Shown here: positions 1 to 9,745 of the stretch, piece after piece | Layout of the letters: each line of letters starts with the position of its first letter | How positions within the stretch are numbered: position 1 is the first letter of the stretch | Source of the DNA: CBDESN01 sp965242495 | GTDB taxonomy: Bacteria > Pseudomonadota > Alphaproteobacteria > MPNO01 | Length of the DNA: 64,000 nucleotides | Reading direction: 5' to 3' | Assembly (NCBI GenBank): GCA_965242495.1 | Contig: OZ251446.1 | Coordinates: forward strand, 2,108,001 to 2,172,000 | Position numbers and translations under genes: made by a program | The notes under the pieces: generated by a model | Database searches by the model: none | What the model was told of the DNA's origin: nothing | The model's input: the letters and a program-made list of their open reading frames with translations, nothing else

Positions 1-3000
1 GCCCAGATCCTCCCGCCGCAGCGGCCAGTCCCGAAAATTGATGACACAGCGGAGATGCGCGTGGGTTGGGCTCGAGTTCACCTCCTCGCCGCCGATATAG
101 GGGAAGATCGCCTCCTCATTGCGCGGGTCCGCCTCGATCAGCCGGCGCATTTCGGCGAGCGGTGGGGCAACGCCCTTGTTGTCCGTATCAACGCCCTTGT
201 TGTCCGTATCGTCGAAGGTGAAGCCCATGCCGAGGACGTAGCTGCCGACGAAGCTCTTGCCCGTGTTGGCCTCGAGCCGCGCCGGGTCGTCGTGGCCGCC
301 CCGGTGGAACAGGAAGGCGGAGATGGTTCCGACCTCCCGGCCGTCGAGCGTCTTCGGCCCTTCGTGCTTCCCCTTGGCGACGTGGAGCACGCTGACGACG
401 ACCGCGGCTTCGCCGGGCCATTTGTAGCGGCGGCGGGCCGAATAGATGACGCCGCCGTTCTTGCAGATCCAGCGCAGGCCGGTCGACCGCGTGTCGCCCT
501 GGGCGATGGTGTTGGTGGCGATGAGGCCGAGCGCACCGCCGTCGCGCAGCAGGCCGAAGGCGCGGCGGAAGAAATGCGCCGCCAAATCGGCGTTGCCGTG
601 GCTTTCCGCGTGCATCGTCTTGAGCCAGTCGGGGTAGAAGGCGGCGTTGGCGGCGGCGACGGTGTTCTTGCCGGCGAAGGGCGGGTTGCCGACGACGGCG
701 TCGAAGCCCGGATTCTCCCGGTCGAAGACCTCCGGGAACTCGATCTCGAAATGGAACGGGTGGATCGGCCCGTCGCCGCGGCGCAGGGCCGCGACTCCCG
801 GCGCGAGCTTCTCCTGCCAACCGGTTCCGCCGAACTCCAGCGCCTCCAGCACCCTGGCGCGTTCGGCCTCGCGCGCCTTCGGCCCGTCGGCGGCGAAGAA
901 GGCGGCGACCGCCGCATCGCCGACCAGGCGCACGTCGTCGAGATGCCGGTCGGCGCGCTCCAGCAGCGGGCGCAGGGCCGCGTCGCCCAGCCCTTCGGCG
1001 GCGAAGCGGATGCGCGCGCGCTCCGCCTCCGCCTTGGCCGTGCGGTCGCGGGCGAGCAGCAGCGCCATGTGATGCGTCTCGCCGCCGGCCCAGTTCACCG
1101 CCGCGATCCCGTCCCGGGTCAGCCCGACGAGGAAGTCGCCGTGACGCAGCGCGTGATCGACGAAGGTGAACTCGTGGTCGCGGGCGAGGGTGGCGAGCCA
1201 GAGCGACAGCCGGGCGAGATCGACCGCCATGGGGTTCCTGTCGACGCCGTAGAGGCAGCGCTGCGCGACCAGCCGCCGGGCGTGCAGCAATTCGTCCTCG
1301 TCGGGCGGAATGTCGGGGCGGGCGCCGTGGACGCTCCACGCCTCGACCAGCTTCGCCGCCAGCTGGCGGCAGGCCTCGACCAGGAAGGCGCCGGAACCCA
1401 TGGCCGGGTCGAGGACCTTGAGATCGAGGATATCTTCCGGCTTGGCGCGCTTGCTCAGGCGCGCGAAGATCGGGCGCAGGGCCTCCGCGACGATGGGCTC
1501 GGTCAACGAACGCGGCGTGTAGTGGCTGCCCGAGCGGCGGCGCTCGTCGGTCGGCTGGAGAACGGGCGTTCCCGCTGGCAGGACGTCGGGAGTCGCGTCG
1601 CGGTCCACCTTGCGGTCGAGCGCGGCGACGATGGCGGCCGGCTCATCGGCCTCGCGGAGCGCGGTCGCGGCATGACCGGTCAGCCGTTGGTCCGCCTGGT
1701 CTTGGAGCGCCCTGGCGCGCTTGCCGCCGTCCAACATCAACAGGCGGTCGAGGTCGACGATCACCGCGGCGCCGGTTCGTTTCGGCGAGCGCAGGGCGAT
1801 GGACCGGCCGGTCGTCGCCTCGACGCGGAAGCCCATGACCGCCTCGTAGACCGAGCCGATCTGCTCGACGTCAAGGGTGCGGTAGGACAGCCGCTCGCCG
1901 TCGAGCGTCATCAGGCTTCGCAGCACGCTCAAGGCGGTCGCGTCCGGCAGCATCGGGAGTTCGCCTTCGCCGTCCGACCCGCGTTCTTCGGGGCGTCCTT
2001 CGAGAAACGGGAAGCGGTCGGGATCGAACAGCCCGCCCTTGCGCGCGACGAAGGACAGCCCGGCATGGCCGCCGCCGCCGTGGATCAGCCGGAACAGCGA
2101 CAGCAGCTGCGCCCAGGCGCCGAAGCGCTGGTCCATGGTGTCGGGCCAGGCGGCCTCGTCGGCGCGCAGCCGGGCGAACAGGCCGCCCAGGGAATAGTGC
2201 TGCTGATAGACGGGGTGATCGGGCGTCAGGCCGCGATCTTCGGCGTAAAGGACGAAGACCATGCGCATCAGGGCCGTGATCAGCCCCCCGTAAAGATGGT
2301 CGGGCCGTCGACGCGCCAGGTCCGCCAGCGCGCCGCGGCCGGCGCGCGCATCCGCCGCGACGAAGCCGCGCAACAGCTCGTAGAGCGCCGCCAGCACCTG
2401 CCGCGCGAGCCGGGGGGAGACCTCCGCCTGCGCCTCGCGGCTCCTGGCCAGCAGCGCCGGCAGCCGGGCTTCCGCCGCGCCGCCGAAGAGGGCATCCGCG
2501 CCCAGCAGCATGTCGAAGGCGGCGAGGATCGGCCGGCCCGCCGGCTGCGCCATCTCGGAGAAGGCGAAGGTGACGTGTCCGGACGTCTCGCCTTTCGGCG
2601 CGTGGATCAGGCGGATGCGCTCGTCGGTCGAGAGCAGACCGATCGGGATGCCGGTCTCGCGCAGCAGGCGCTCGAATCGGGCGTGCCGGGTCGCGCTCCA
2701 CCCGTCCGCGTCGTGGGGCGGCGCGTCGAGATCGGCGCCTTCCGGCTCGATGCGGATCAGCATCGTCCATTCGGCGCCGGCATCGTCCTGTGCGGGGACC
2801 GCCCAGGTCGGCGCCAGCACGACCTGCAACTCCGGCAGGGATATTTCGAGCGCGTCGCGATGCGCAGCCGCGTCCGCGAGGTCGCCCTCCTCCCAGCCGA
2901 GCCAGTCGAGGAAGAGCCTGCGCAGATCGGGCGCGCGCCAGCGGGCCGCGGCTTCGCTTCCCTGCTCTTCGAGCAGATCGCGCAGATCGCGTTGGCGGCC

Positions 3001-3132
3001 CGAGACGTTGCGGTCCGGCGCGACCTGGGCGTCCACCATGACCGCGGGCGCGACGACCAGGCCGACCGGCTGGACGAAGCCGAGCCATTCCTGATGGGCG
3101 AAGATCAAGTTGCGGCGTTCCCGGTCGGCCAC
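1..3132 (-). CDS. drmMI: Adenine-specific DNA methylase, DISARM DrmMI-like (3' end off the window)
   Basis: Large N6-adenine DNA methyltransferase of the Eco57I/PglX type, probably the modification subunit of a class 1 DISARM defence system. The 1044 visible codons start at a GTG three bases after the helicase stop and run off the left edge, so the C-terminus is missing. The SAM-binding motif DPAMGSGAFL is near residues 574-583 and the catalytic NPPF is at residues 816-819. The long spacing between them is typical of this family. Translation coupling with the upstream helicase is likely. Residues 975-988 are a perfect duplication of the heptad DTDNKGV. A BREX PglX is the main alternative, but the SNF2 helicase partner favours DISARM. 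Confidence 0.75.
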   Translation of the reverse strand, partial: MADRERRNLIFAHQEWLGFVQPVGLVVAPAVMVDAQVAPDRNVSGRQRDLRDLLEEQGSEAAARWRAPDLRRLFLDWLGWEEGDLADAAAHRDALEISLPELQVVLAPTWAVPAQDDAGAEWTMLIRIEPEGADLDAPPHDADGWSATRHARFERLLRETGIPIGLLSTDERIRLIHAPKGETSGHVTFAFSEMAQPAGRPILAAFDMLLGADALFGGAAEARLPALLARSREAQAEVSPRLARQVLAALYELLRGFVAADARAGRGALADLARRRPDHLYGGLITALMRMVFVLYAEDRGLTPDHPVYQQHYSLGGLFARLRADEAAWPDTMDQRFGAWAQLLSLFRLIHGGGGHAGLSFVARKGGLFDPDRFPFLEGRPEERGSDGEGELPMLPDATALSVLRSLMTLDGERLSYRTLDVEQIGSVYEAVMGFRVEATTGRSIALRSPKRTGAAVIVDLDRLLMLDGGKRARALQDQADQRLTGHAATALREADEPAAIVAALDRKVDRDATPDVLPAGTPVLQPTDERRRSGSHYTPRSLTEPIVAEALRPIFARLSKRAKPEDILDLKVLDPAMGSGAFLVEACRQLAAKLVEAWSVHGARPDIPPDEDELLHARRLVAQRCLYGVDRNPMAVDLARLSLWLATLARDHEFTFVDHALRHGDFLVGLTRDGIAAVNWAGGETHHMALLLARDRTAKAEAERARIRFAAEGLGDAALRPLLERADRHLDDVRLVGDAAVAAFFAADGPKAREAERARVLEALEFGGTGWQEKLAPGVAALRRGDGPIHPFHFEIEFPEVFDRENPGFDAVVGNPPFAGKNTVAAANAAFYPDWLKTMHAESHGNADLAAHFFRRAFGLLRDGGALGLIATNTIAQGDTRSTGLRWICKNGGVIYSARRRYKWPGEAAVVVSVLHVAKGKHEGPKTLDGREVGTISAFLFHRGGHDDPARLEANTGKSFVGSYVLGMGFTFDDTDNKGVDTDNKGVAPPLAEMRRLIEADPRNEEAIFPYIGGEEVNSSPTHAHLRCVINFRDWPLRREDLG
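169..210. repeat. Perfect 21-bp tandem duplication inside the methylase gene
   Basis: Two adjacent identical 21-bp units (169-189 and 190-210) lie in frame in the methylase and duplicate seven residues (DTDNKGV). The length is a multiple of three, so gain or loss of a unit would keep the frame. Confidence 0.9.
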
Positions 3133-3135
3133 GGC

Positions 3136-6100
3136 CTATCCCGTGTGCGGCCAGAGATAGACGAGGCCGAGCGGGTCGACGCGAACCGCGTGGACGGCAT
3201 AGGCGTCGGCGATGCGCCGCGGCTCGGTCTCGAGCTCGGTCTCGATCTCGTCGAGCCGGCGCTTCCAGGCGCGGCGATCCGCTTCGCGCTGGCGTCGCTC
3301 GGCCGGATCGAAATCCAACGTCATCTGCAAGTCGTCACGATCGGCCGCGGCCTCGATCCGCTCGCGCTGGCGCATCAGCAGTTCCGTCATGCTCCGGCTT
3401 TCGGCCTCCGCGCGGACGGCGAGTCGCGCCTTGGCGTCTTCGACCAACGCGGCGGCGCGGTTCTCCAGATGCGGCAGGAGGTCCGCGACGTCGGCCCGGG
3501 CGGACGCCGCGAGGCGCGTTCGCACCGGTTCGGCGACGCCATGCCGTCCCGCCTCGTCGAGGGCCGCCTGCAACGACGCCAGCGTCGTCCGTTCGCCCGC
3601 CTGGCCATAGGGGGCGAGCGCGCCCGTCCGGCGTTCGGGCTCGATCCAACGCGCCGCGACGGGCACGATCTCCTCGTGCAGGCGCGCTGCGCGCGGCCCG
3701 TAGACGGCGAGCCGACCGAGCAGGACGACGCGGGGGATGGCGTCGGCCGCGACCGTCAGGCAGGCCTTCGACAGGTCGTGATGGATCAGCCCCTGGGCGG
3801 CGAAGCGGCCGAGCAGCCGCTGCGCCACGCGATGCTCGAGATGGAGGTGCACGGCCTTCTCGCCAAGCCGGCCGGTATCCTCGAACGCGACGGGCCGGAC
3901 GGCCGCGCGGCGGCGCCATTCGCCGACGTTCTCGCCGCGCCGCCGGCGCTCGCGCAACGCATCCAGCGCCGCGGTCCAGCCCGGATCGCGCGCAAGCGCG
4001 GCGTCCGCGGCGGGAAAGGCGAAGCTCCGCGGGACGTCCGTTTCCCGCTCGCGGTCCGGTTCGATCTCCGCGATCGCGGGCGCGCCGGCGAGGCGCAGGC
4101 TCATCGACAGCGTCCGGCGGAATTGCCGCGGGTCGATGCCGATGCGCCGCCGCGACCGCTCCAGCCGGGTCCGGAGGCCGTGGAGTTCGCCTTGCAGCTC
4201 GTCTTGCCGGAGACGCGCGTCCTCGAGCTCGTCGTTCGCGGTCTCCCGCCGGTCGTCGGCCGACAGATCGTCGATGAAGGCCGCGAGCTCGTCGAGCCCG
4301 TCGCGGCGCAGGCCCTCCTTCCCGATGTTCGCGGCCACCCGGCCTTCGAGGACCTTGGCGACGCTGCCGAGTTCCTCCCGGATGCGGTCGGCCTTCCTCA
4401 CCAGCGCTTCGAGAACCCGATCCTCGGGCCGTTGGGCGTAGACGAAATAGCGGCAAACCACCTCGTCCGCCGGTTGCAGCTTGCGGTCGATCCGACCGTT
4501 GCGCTGATCGAGGCGGCTCGGGTTCCACGGCAGATCGAAGTGGAACAGGTCGCGGCAATGGCGCTGAAGATTGAGCCCCTCCCGCGCGGCGTCCGTCGCG
4601 ACGAGGATGCGCAGCGGATGGTCGCGGGGCTCGGTGTTGAAGGCGTGCTGGAGCTCCTCCCGCCTCCGCCGCGACGTCATGCCGGTGAAAGCGGCGATCC
4701 GTTCGGACGCCCGATCGGTGTGCGCGATCGCCTCATGCAGGCGGCGTTCGACGTAGCGGCGGGTATCTTCGTATTCGGTGAAGACGATGACGCGACGGTC
4801 GCTCCAGACCGGCGGCGGCCCGCCGCGCGCGGCCAGGCCGGGACACATGTCGTCCCCGATCCACTCGAGGATCTTGCCGATGCGCGGGTCGGCGACGTGG
4901 CGGCTCGCCTCGGCGATTTCGCGCATCTCGTCGACCAAAGCGAGCTCGCGCGCGAGCGCCGCCCGTGCGCCCGCCCGATCCGCGCCGCTCGATGCCGCCG
5001 TCGCCCTCGCCATCAGGTCGTCGAGTTCGCGTTCGGCCGGGTCGGGCCGCCCGGCGTCGTCCGGCGCGGGGTCTTCGCCGTCGATAGCGCCGCCATCGTC
5101 GGCCGCTTCGGGGATCGCGGCGTCGGGGTCGGGGGAAGCGGTCATCCGTTCGAGACCGGCGATCGGCGCGGCCGGCGCCTCCCCGGCTTCCCGCTCCTTC
5201 TCCAGCGCGTCCTCGACGCTCTTCCGGTGCACCGCCAGCGTCCTCGCAAACGCCTCGATCGAGGACAGCAGGCGCTTCTGCAACCCGCCGATGACCAGCG
5301 CCCCGGCGGTTTGCCGGGACCGCGGCTCGTCCACCAGCCGCCGCTCCCGCTCGCGGCGATAGACGTCGAGCTTCGCAGCCAGCACCAGTTCGGGCGCGTC
5401 GGGCGGCAGCCCGTCGATGTCGATCTGGACCACGGCGCGGTGGGGAAACCCGCCTTCGAGCGTTCGGACGTCGGATTTGAGGCGACGCACCATGATCTCG
5501 TCGAGCTGTCCCTTGCGCACGGGCACGCCGCGGCAGAAGCGCTGCGGATCGAGGATTTCGAGCAATGCGGAGAAGCTGTTGGAATGACCGTTATGCGGCG
5601 TCGCCGACAGGAACAGGCGATGCTCGAAACGCGGCGCGACGTCGCGGACGGCCCGCGTGATCTGGGAATCGATGGCGTAGCGGGCGCCGCTCGACGGCGC
5701 GGCGTTGTGCGCCTCGTCGAGAATCAGCAGCGATTGCGGGGCGAACGCGCCGAGCCAGTCGCGCAATCCCGAAGCGTAGGCCTCGTCGACGAGCAGGCGA
5801 TGGGAGACCAGAAAGCGCGAATGGGTGGTCCAGGGGTTGACCGAAAACCCGCGTTCCCGACGCATGCGCGTGAGGTAAGCGCGATCGAGGATCATGAAGG
5901 CGAGGCCGAAGCGCGCCGCCATCTCGTCGCGCCACTGCTCGAGCATGGAGGGCGGACAGGCGACGACGATGCGATCGATGCGGCGGCGCAACAGCAGTTC
6001 GCGCGCGATCAACCCGGCCTCGATGGTCTTGCCGAGGCCGACGTCGTCGGCGATGAACAGGTTCACGCGCGGCAGTCGCAGCGCCTTGCGCAGCGGATCG

Positions 6101-6450
6101 AGCTGGTAGGCGTCGATGCGGATGCCGGCGCGGAACGGCGCCTGGAAGAGGTCCGGGTCGGTCGCCGTCACGCAGTTCCATGACAGGGTGCGGAGGTAGG
6201 CCGCGAACAGCGCGGGATCGTCGAAGCCCTTCTCGGCGACCGCGGACCAGCCGTCGTCCTCGATCACGCGCGCATCGAGCTCGTGCTCCCACAGCACCGA
6301 CAGCGGCTCGCCCTGGGCGTCGTCGTCGAGGCAGGACAGGCGGGCGAGCGTCGCCTGGCCTTCCGCCGGCGGCGCCGAGACCTCCTCGACGAGATAGCGG
6401 CGCTGGCGGACGAACGCGATCCCGCCCGGTTCAGGAAGGGCTTGCGTCAT
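3136..6450 (-). CDS. drmD: SNF2-family helicase, DISARM DrmD-like
   Basis: Protein of 1104 residues with a two-lobed superfamily 2 helicase core. The Walker A motif DDVGLGKT is at residues 135-142, the DEAH box at 245-248 and the SAT motif at 282-284. A helicase C-terminal lobe near residues 560-680 contains ATDAAREGLNLQ and an arginine-finger QRNGRIDR-type motif. The long C-terminal part and the length fit the SNF2-like helicase DrmD of class 1 DISARM, which restricts incoming phage DNA together with a methylase, DrmA, DrmB and DrmC. The methylase follows three bases downstream. The remaining subunits would be beyond the window. It is separated from the unrelated creatininase operon by about 100 bp. 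An orphan SNF2/methylase restriction system is the alternative. Confidence 0.75.
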   Translation of the reverse strand: MTQALPEPGGIAFVRQRRYLVEEVSAPPAEGQATLARLSCLDDDAQGEPLSVLWEHELDARVIEDDGWSAVAEKGFDDPALFAAYLRTLSWNCVTATDPDLFQAPFRAGIRIDAYQLDPLRKALRLPRVNLFIADDVGLGKTIEAGLIARELLLRRRIDRIVVACPPSMLEQWRDEMAARFGLAFMILDRAYLTRMRRERGFSVNPWTTHSRFLVSHRLLVDEAYASGLRDWLGAFAPQSLLILDEAHNAAPSSGARYAIDSQITRAVRDVAPRFEHRLFLSATPHNGHSNSFSALLEILDPQRFCRGVPVRKGQLDEIMVRRLKSDVRTLEGGFPHRAVVQIDIDGLPPDAPELVLAAKLDVYRRERERRLVDEPRSRQTAGALVIGGLQKRLLSSIEAFARTLAVHRKSVEDALEKEREAGEAPAAPIAGLERMTASPDPDAAIPEAADDGGAIDGEDPAPDDAGRPDPAERELDDLMARATAASSGADRAGARAALARELALVDEMREIAEASRHVADPRIGKILEWIGDDMCPGLAARGGPPPVWSDRRVIVFTEYEDTRRYVERRLHEAIAHTDRASERIAAFTGMTSRRRREELQHAFNTEPRDHPLRILVATDAAREGLNLQRHCRDLFHFDLPWNPSRLDQRNGRIDRKLQPADEVVCRYFVYAQRPEDRVLEALVRKADRIREELGSVAKVLEGRVAANIGKEGLRRDGLDELAAFIDDLSADDRRETANDELEDARLRQDELQGELHGLRTRLERSRRRIGIDPRQFRRTLSMSLRLAGAPAIAEIEPDRERETDVPRSFAFPAADAALARDPGWTAALDALRERRRRGENVGEWRRRAAVRPVAFEDTGRLGEKAVHLHLEHRVAQRLLGRFAAQGLIHHDLSKACLTVAADAIPRVVLLGRLAVYGPRAARLHEEIVPVAARWIEPERRTGALAPYGQAGERTTLASLQAALDEAGRHGVAEPVRTRLAASARADVADLLPHLENRAAALVEDAKARLAVRAEAESRSMTELLMRQRERIEAAADRDDLQMTLDFDPAERRQREADRRAWKRRLDEIETELETEPRRIADAYAVHAVRVDPLGLVYLWPHTG

Positions 6451-6549
6451 CGCCCTTCAACCCGGCGGTCGTCGCCGCGACATCGGCGCATCGGCCGGCG
6501 GTCGCCGCGAACGGCTCCGCCCGGACGTCCCGCGATCGCGAAACCCCGA

Positions 6550-7329
6550 TCAGCCCCGCTCCGCATAGGCGGGGCGGAGGTTGCGGACGGTCTCGACCAG
6601 GGCGTCGATCGCGGCGGCGAGGATGGCGCGGCCCTGGGCGGGGCTCGCGGCGTGGGGATCGCCGAAGATCGAGGGGTGGCCGTCCGCCGGGTCGGGGCGG
6701 CGGCGGTAGCTGCGCGCGGGTTCGACCGGGGCGACCAGATCCCAGCCGACCAGCGGCGTGCGGAGCCCGTGGATGCGGTCCATCTTCACCAGCTCGGGGC
6801 GGGTCGCGAGCTGGAAGGAGGTCTCGTATTCGCCGCCATGGCCCATCCCGCCGACTTCGGAGTTGCGCAGCGCATGGACCGCGGCGGCGCCCGGCTCCCA
6901 ATAGCTCACCGCGGTCACCTGGAAGTCGTACTCTGCGTCCAGGTCGTCGATCAGCCGCCGGGCGACGGCGTCGTTGGAAGTCCCGTTCGGGCGGTTGCCG
7001 TTGAGGAGCAGCAGATCGGCGAATCCCTGCCGGATGAGCGCCGTCCCGACCTCGTAGACCAGCTGCTGGTAGGTCGGAATCGACAGCGAGACCGTGCCGG
7101 GAAAGCGCTCGAACGTCTTCGACACGGCGTAGGGGATGGCCGGGGCCACGACCGCATCGATCCGTTCGGCGAGCCGGACGGCCATGTAGTCGGCCTGATG
7201 GGTGTCGGTGTCGCAGGGCATGTGCGGGCCGTGCGACTCGGTGGCTCCGGTGGGCAGGACGACCGGCTTCTTCGCCGCGATCGCCCGGGCGACCTCGTCC
7301 TGGGTCATGTGGGCGAGGCGGACCTCCAT
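6550..7329 (-). CDS. Creatininase-family amidohydrolase
   Basis: A 259-residue member of the creatininase/creatinine amidohydrolase family, metal-dependent enzymes that open cyclic amides or hydrolyse formamides. The metal-binding block TGATESHGPHMPCDTDT (residues 27-43) supplies E31, H33 and D40, and a later GHGGEYETSF block supplies the conserved Glu. It is the last gene of the six-gene operon with hydantoinase and molybdenum hydroxylase subunits and begins three bases after the coxL-like stop. This suggests hydrolysis of a cyclic amide made or consumed by the neighbours. The real substrate cannot be told: the family also includes mycofactocin MftE and FAPy deformylase. Confidence 0.85.
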   Translation of the reverse strand: MEVRLAHMTQDEVARAIAAKKPVVLPTGATESHGPHMPCDTDTHQADYMAVRLAERIDAVVAPAIPYAVSKTFERFPGTVSLSIPTYQQLVYEVGTALIRQGFADLLLLNGNRPNGTSNDAVARRLIDDLDAEYDFQVTAVSYWEPGAAAVHALRNSEVGGMGHGGEYETSFQLATRPELVKMDRIHGLRTPLVGWDLVAPVEPARSYRRRPDPADGHPSIFGDPHAASPAQGRAILAAAIDALVETVRNLRPAYAERG

Positions 7330-7332
7330 CGC

Positions 7333-9732
7333 TCAACCCCCGCGCGCCTCGGCCAGCAGCCCGTGCAGCATCGCCGGCGACATGGGGGAGCGGCGGACCG
7401 GCGCGATGCCGACATGGGCGAAGGCGTCTTCCATCGCCGACGCGACGACCTGGGACACCGGGATCGTGCCCGCCTCGCCGACGCCCTTGACCCCGAGCGG
7501 GTTGAGCGGCGACGGGGTCTCCAGATGCAGGATCTCGGCGTCGGGCAGTTCGGTCGCGTAGGGCATCAGGAAGTCCATGAAGTTGGCGGCGAGCGGCGCG
7601 CCGTTGTCGTCGAACGCGCAGCGCTCGAAGAAGGCGCCGCCGATCCCCTGGCCGATGCCGCCCATGACCTGGCCCTCGACGATCATCGGGTTGATCATGT
7701 TGCCGCAGTCGTGGACGCAGAGGTAACGCCGGATGTCCATCGAGCCGAGCTCGGGGTCGAACTCGATCACCGCGGCATGGACGCCGTAGGCCCAGGTCGC
7801 GTGCGACGGGCTGAAATAGGCCGTGGCCTCGATGCCGGGATGCGCCCCGTCGGCCAGCGGCGGACCGTCGTGGCGGGAGGCGGGGGCGAACTGGGTCGCG
7901 GTGCGGGAGGCCTCGTTGAAGGCGTAGCGCAGCGGGTTGGATGCGGTCGCGATCTCGGCCAGCGAGACCGAGCGGTTGCCGCCGGCGATCCAGGCCGCCC
8001 CGTCGCGCAGCTCGATCGAGGCGGGGTCGGTCTCCAGCATGTTGGCCGCGGCCTCGACGATCTGGCCGCGCGCCTGGACCGCCGCCTTGTGGACGGCGTT
8101 GCCGCTGACCACCGCGGCGCGGCTGGCGAAGGTCGCGACCCCCCATTGATAGGCCTGGGTGTCGCCTTCGACGAAGATCACGTCCTTCACGTCGCATCCC
8201 AGCTGGTCGGCGACGATCTGGGCGAAGACGGTCTCGTGCCCCTGGCCCTGGCTGGTCAACCCGGTATTGGCGTAGACCTTGCCGGTGATCGGATGGACCT
8301 TGACGCGGCCGCCCTCATAGGGGCCGAGCCCGGTCCCCTCGACATAGACGCCGAGCCCGAAGCCGAGATAGCGTCCGGCGGCGCGCGCCTCGGCCTGCTC
8401 GGCGCGGAAGGCCCGGAGGTCCACCCGTTCGGCGATCATCCCGAGCGCCTTGCCGTAGTCGCCCGAGTCGTAGTTGACCGCGAGCCCGTCGGCGAACAGC
8501 AACCCCTTGCGCTCATAGGGAAACTCGTCGGGGGCGATGAAGTTGCGCCGCCGGATCTCGAGCCGGTCGATCCCGAGCTCGTCGGCGAGCCGGTCCATGG
8601 CCCGCTCGATGGCGAAGCAGGCCTGCGGCCGGCCGCAACCGCGATAAGGCGTGACCTGGACGCAGGGGGTGTAAACGGCGGTGAATTCGACCCGGACGTC
8701 GGGGATGCGGTAAGGCCCGGCGATCGAGGTCGAGGCGACCTGGGCTACCGCGATGCCGTAGGGGATGAAGGCCCCGGTGTCGTGAAGGAAGGAATCCTTG
8801 AGACCCAGGACCACGCCGTCGCTGCGCGCCGCTAGCGAGATGTCGTGGATCTGGGCGCGTTCCTGCGACGCGCCGATGAAGTTCTCGACCCGGTCCTCGA
8901 TATATTTCACCGGCCGGTCGAGCTGCATCGCGGCGAAGGGCACGATGATCTCGTCGGGGTGAAACATCATGATCTTCTGGCCGAAGCCGCCGCCGACATT
9001 GGGCGCCACGACGCGGATGTCGTCTTCGTCGATGCCGAACAGGGAGGCCAGCCCGCCGCGCACCGAGATCGTCGCCTGGGTCGAATCCCACACCGTGAGC
9101 TCGCCCGACACCGCATCCCAGCGCGCGGCGATGGCGCGGCATTCCATCGGCGCCGCGGTCGAGCGCTCGAGGGTAGCGCGGATCGTCGTGACGTGATCGG
9201 CCGCGGCGAAGGCCGCATCGGCGTCGCCGCACTCCTGGACGAAATGGGCGGCGACGTTGTCGGGGAGGTCGTCATGCACCGGCGGCGCGCCGGGGCTTAT
9301 CGCCTTCTCCAGGTCGAGCTCGACCGGCAGCGGCTCGTAATCGACCTCGACCAGGGCGCAGGCGTCCTCGGCGGCGTAGCGATCGACGGCCACGACCATG
9401 GCGATGCACTGGCCGACATAGAACACGTCGTCGCGGGCGAGCGGGCGCTGCGTCTTGCCGCCGCCCGCGATGCAGGGATGCGGGATCAGCATCGGCAGCT
9501 CGACGTCGAGCGCGCCGATGTCGTCGGCGGTGTAGACCGCGACCACGTCGGGCAGGGCCCTGGCCGCCCCGGTATCGATCGAACGGATGCGGGCGCGGGC
9601 GTGGGCGCTGCGGACGAAGGCCGCGTGCAGCGCGCCGGGCAGCGAGATGTCGTCGATGAACCGCCCCTCGCCCCGGAGCAGCTTCGGGTCCGCGTTGCGT
9701 TGGACCGGCTCGCCGAACTGGCGTGTCGACAC
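7333..9732 (-). CDS. Molybdenum hydroxylase, molybdopterin-binding large subunit (CoxL/XdhB type)
   Basis: Catalytic subunit (799 residues) of a CO-dehydrogenase/xanthine-dehydrogenase-type hydroxylase that inserts water-derived oxygen into a carbon centre using Mo-MCD. The cofactor motif GGGFG is at residues 247-251. The active-site loop is PYRGCGR at 362-368, related to the AYRGAGR loop of form II enzymes and unlike the AYxCSFR of true CO dehydrogenase. The catalytic Glu lies in GVGEAG near the C-terminus. It follows its Fe-S and FAD subunits in the order M-S-L, with 13 bp between S and L. Together they should make a complete heterotrimer. The substrate is unknown, probably an N-heterocycle given the hydantoinase partners. 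Confidence 0.9.
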   Translation of the reverse strand: MSTRQFGEPVQRNADPKLLRGEGRFIDDISLPGALHAAFVRSAHARARIRSIDTGAARALPDVVAVYTADDIGALDVELPMLIPHPCIAGGGKTQRPLARDDVFYVGQCIAMVVAVDRYAAEDACALVEVDYEPLPVELDLEKAISPGAPPVHDDLPDNVAAHFVQECGDADAAFAAADHVTTIRATLERSTAAPMECRAIAARWDAVSGELTVWDSTQATISVRGGLASLFGIDEDDIRVVAPNVGGGFGQKIMMFHPDEIIVPFAAMQLDRPVKYIEDRVENFIGASQERAQIHDISLAARSDGVVLGLKDSFLHDTGAFIPYGIAVAQVASTSIAGPYRIPDVRVEFTAVYTPCVQVTPYRGCGRPQACFAIERAMDRLADELGIDRLEIRRRNFIAPDEFPYERKGLLFADGLAVNYDSGDYGKALGMIAERVDLRAFRAEQAEARAAGRYLGFGLGVYVEGTGLGPYEGGRVKVHPITGKVYANTGLTSQGQGHETVFAQIVADQLGCDVKDVIFVEGDTQAYQWGVATFASRAAVVSGNAVHKAAVQARGQIVEAAANMLETDPASIELRDGAAWIAGGNRSVSLAEIATASNPLRYAFNEASRTATQFAPASRHDGPPLADGAHPGIEATAYFSPSHATWAYGVHAAVIEFDPELGSMDIRRYLCVHDCGNMINPMIVEGQVMGGIGQGIGGAFFERCAFDDNGAPLAANFMDFLMPYATELPDAEILHLETPSPLNPLGVKGVGEAGTIPVSQVVASAMEDAFAHVGIAPVRRSPMSPAMLHGLLAEARGG

Positions 9733-9745
9733 GGGTCAGCCTCCT

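Noticed and set aside
55..6183. A 2042-codon open frame on the + strand
   Set aside because: It is antisense to the methylase and helicase genes, whose domain motifs are clear. Its translation is Arg/Gly/Val-rich low-complexity noise typical of high-GC antisense frames.
6283..8835. An 850-codon + strand frame
   Set aside because: Antisense to the start of drmD, the creatininase gene and coxL; no protein family character.
7333..9732. Naming the operon a CO dehydrogenase
   Set aside because: The active-site loop PYRGCGR lacks the Cys-Ser-Phe-Arg of form I CoxL, so CO oxidation is not supported.
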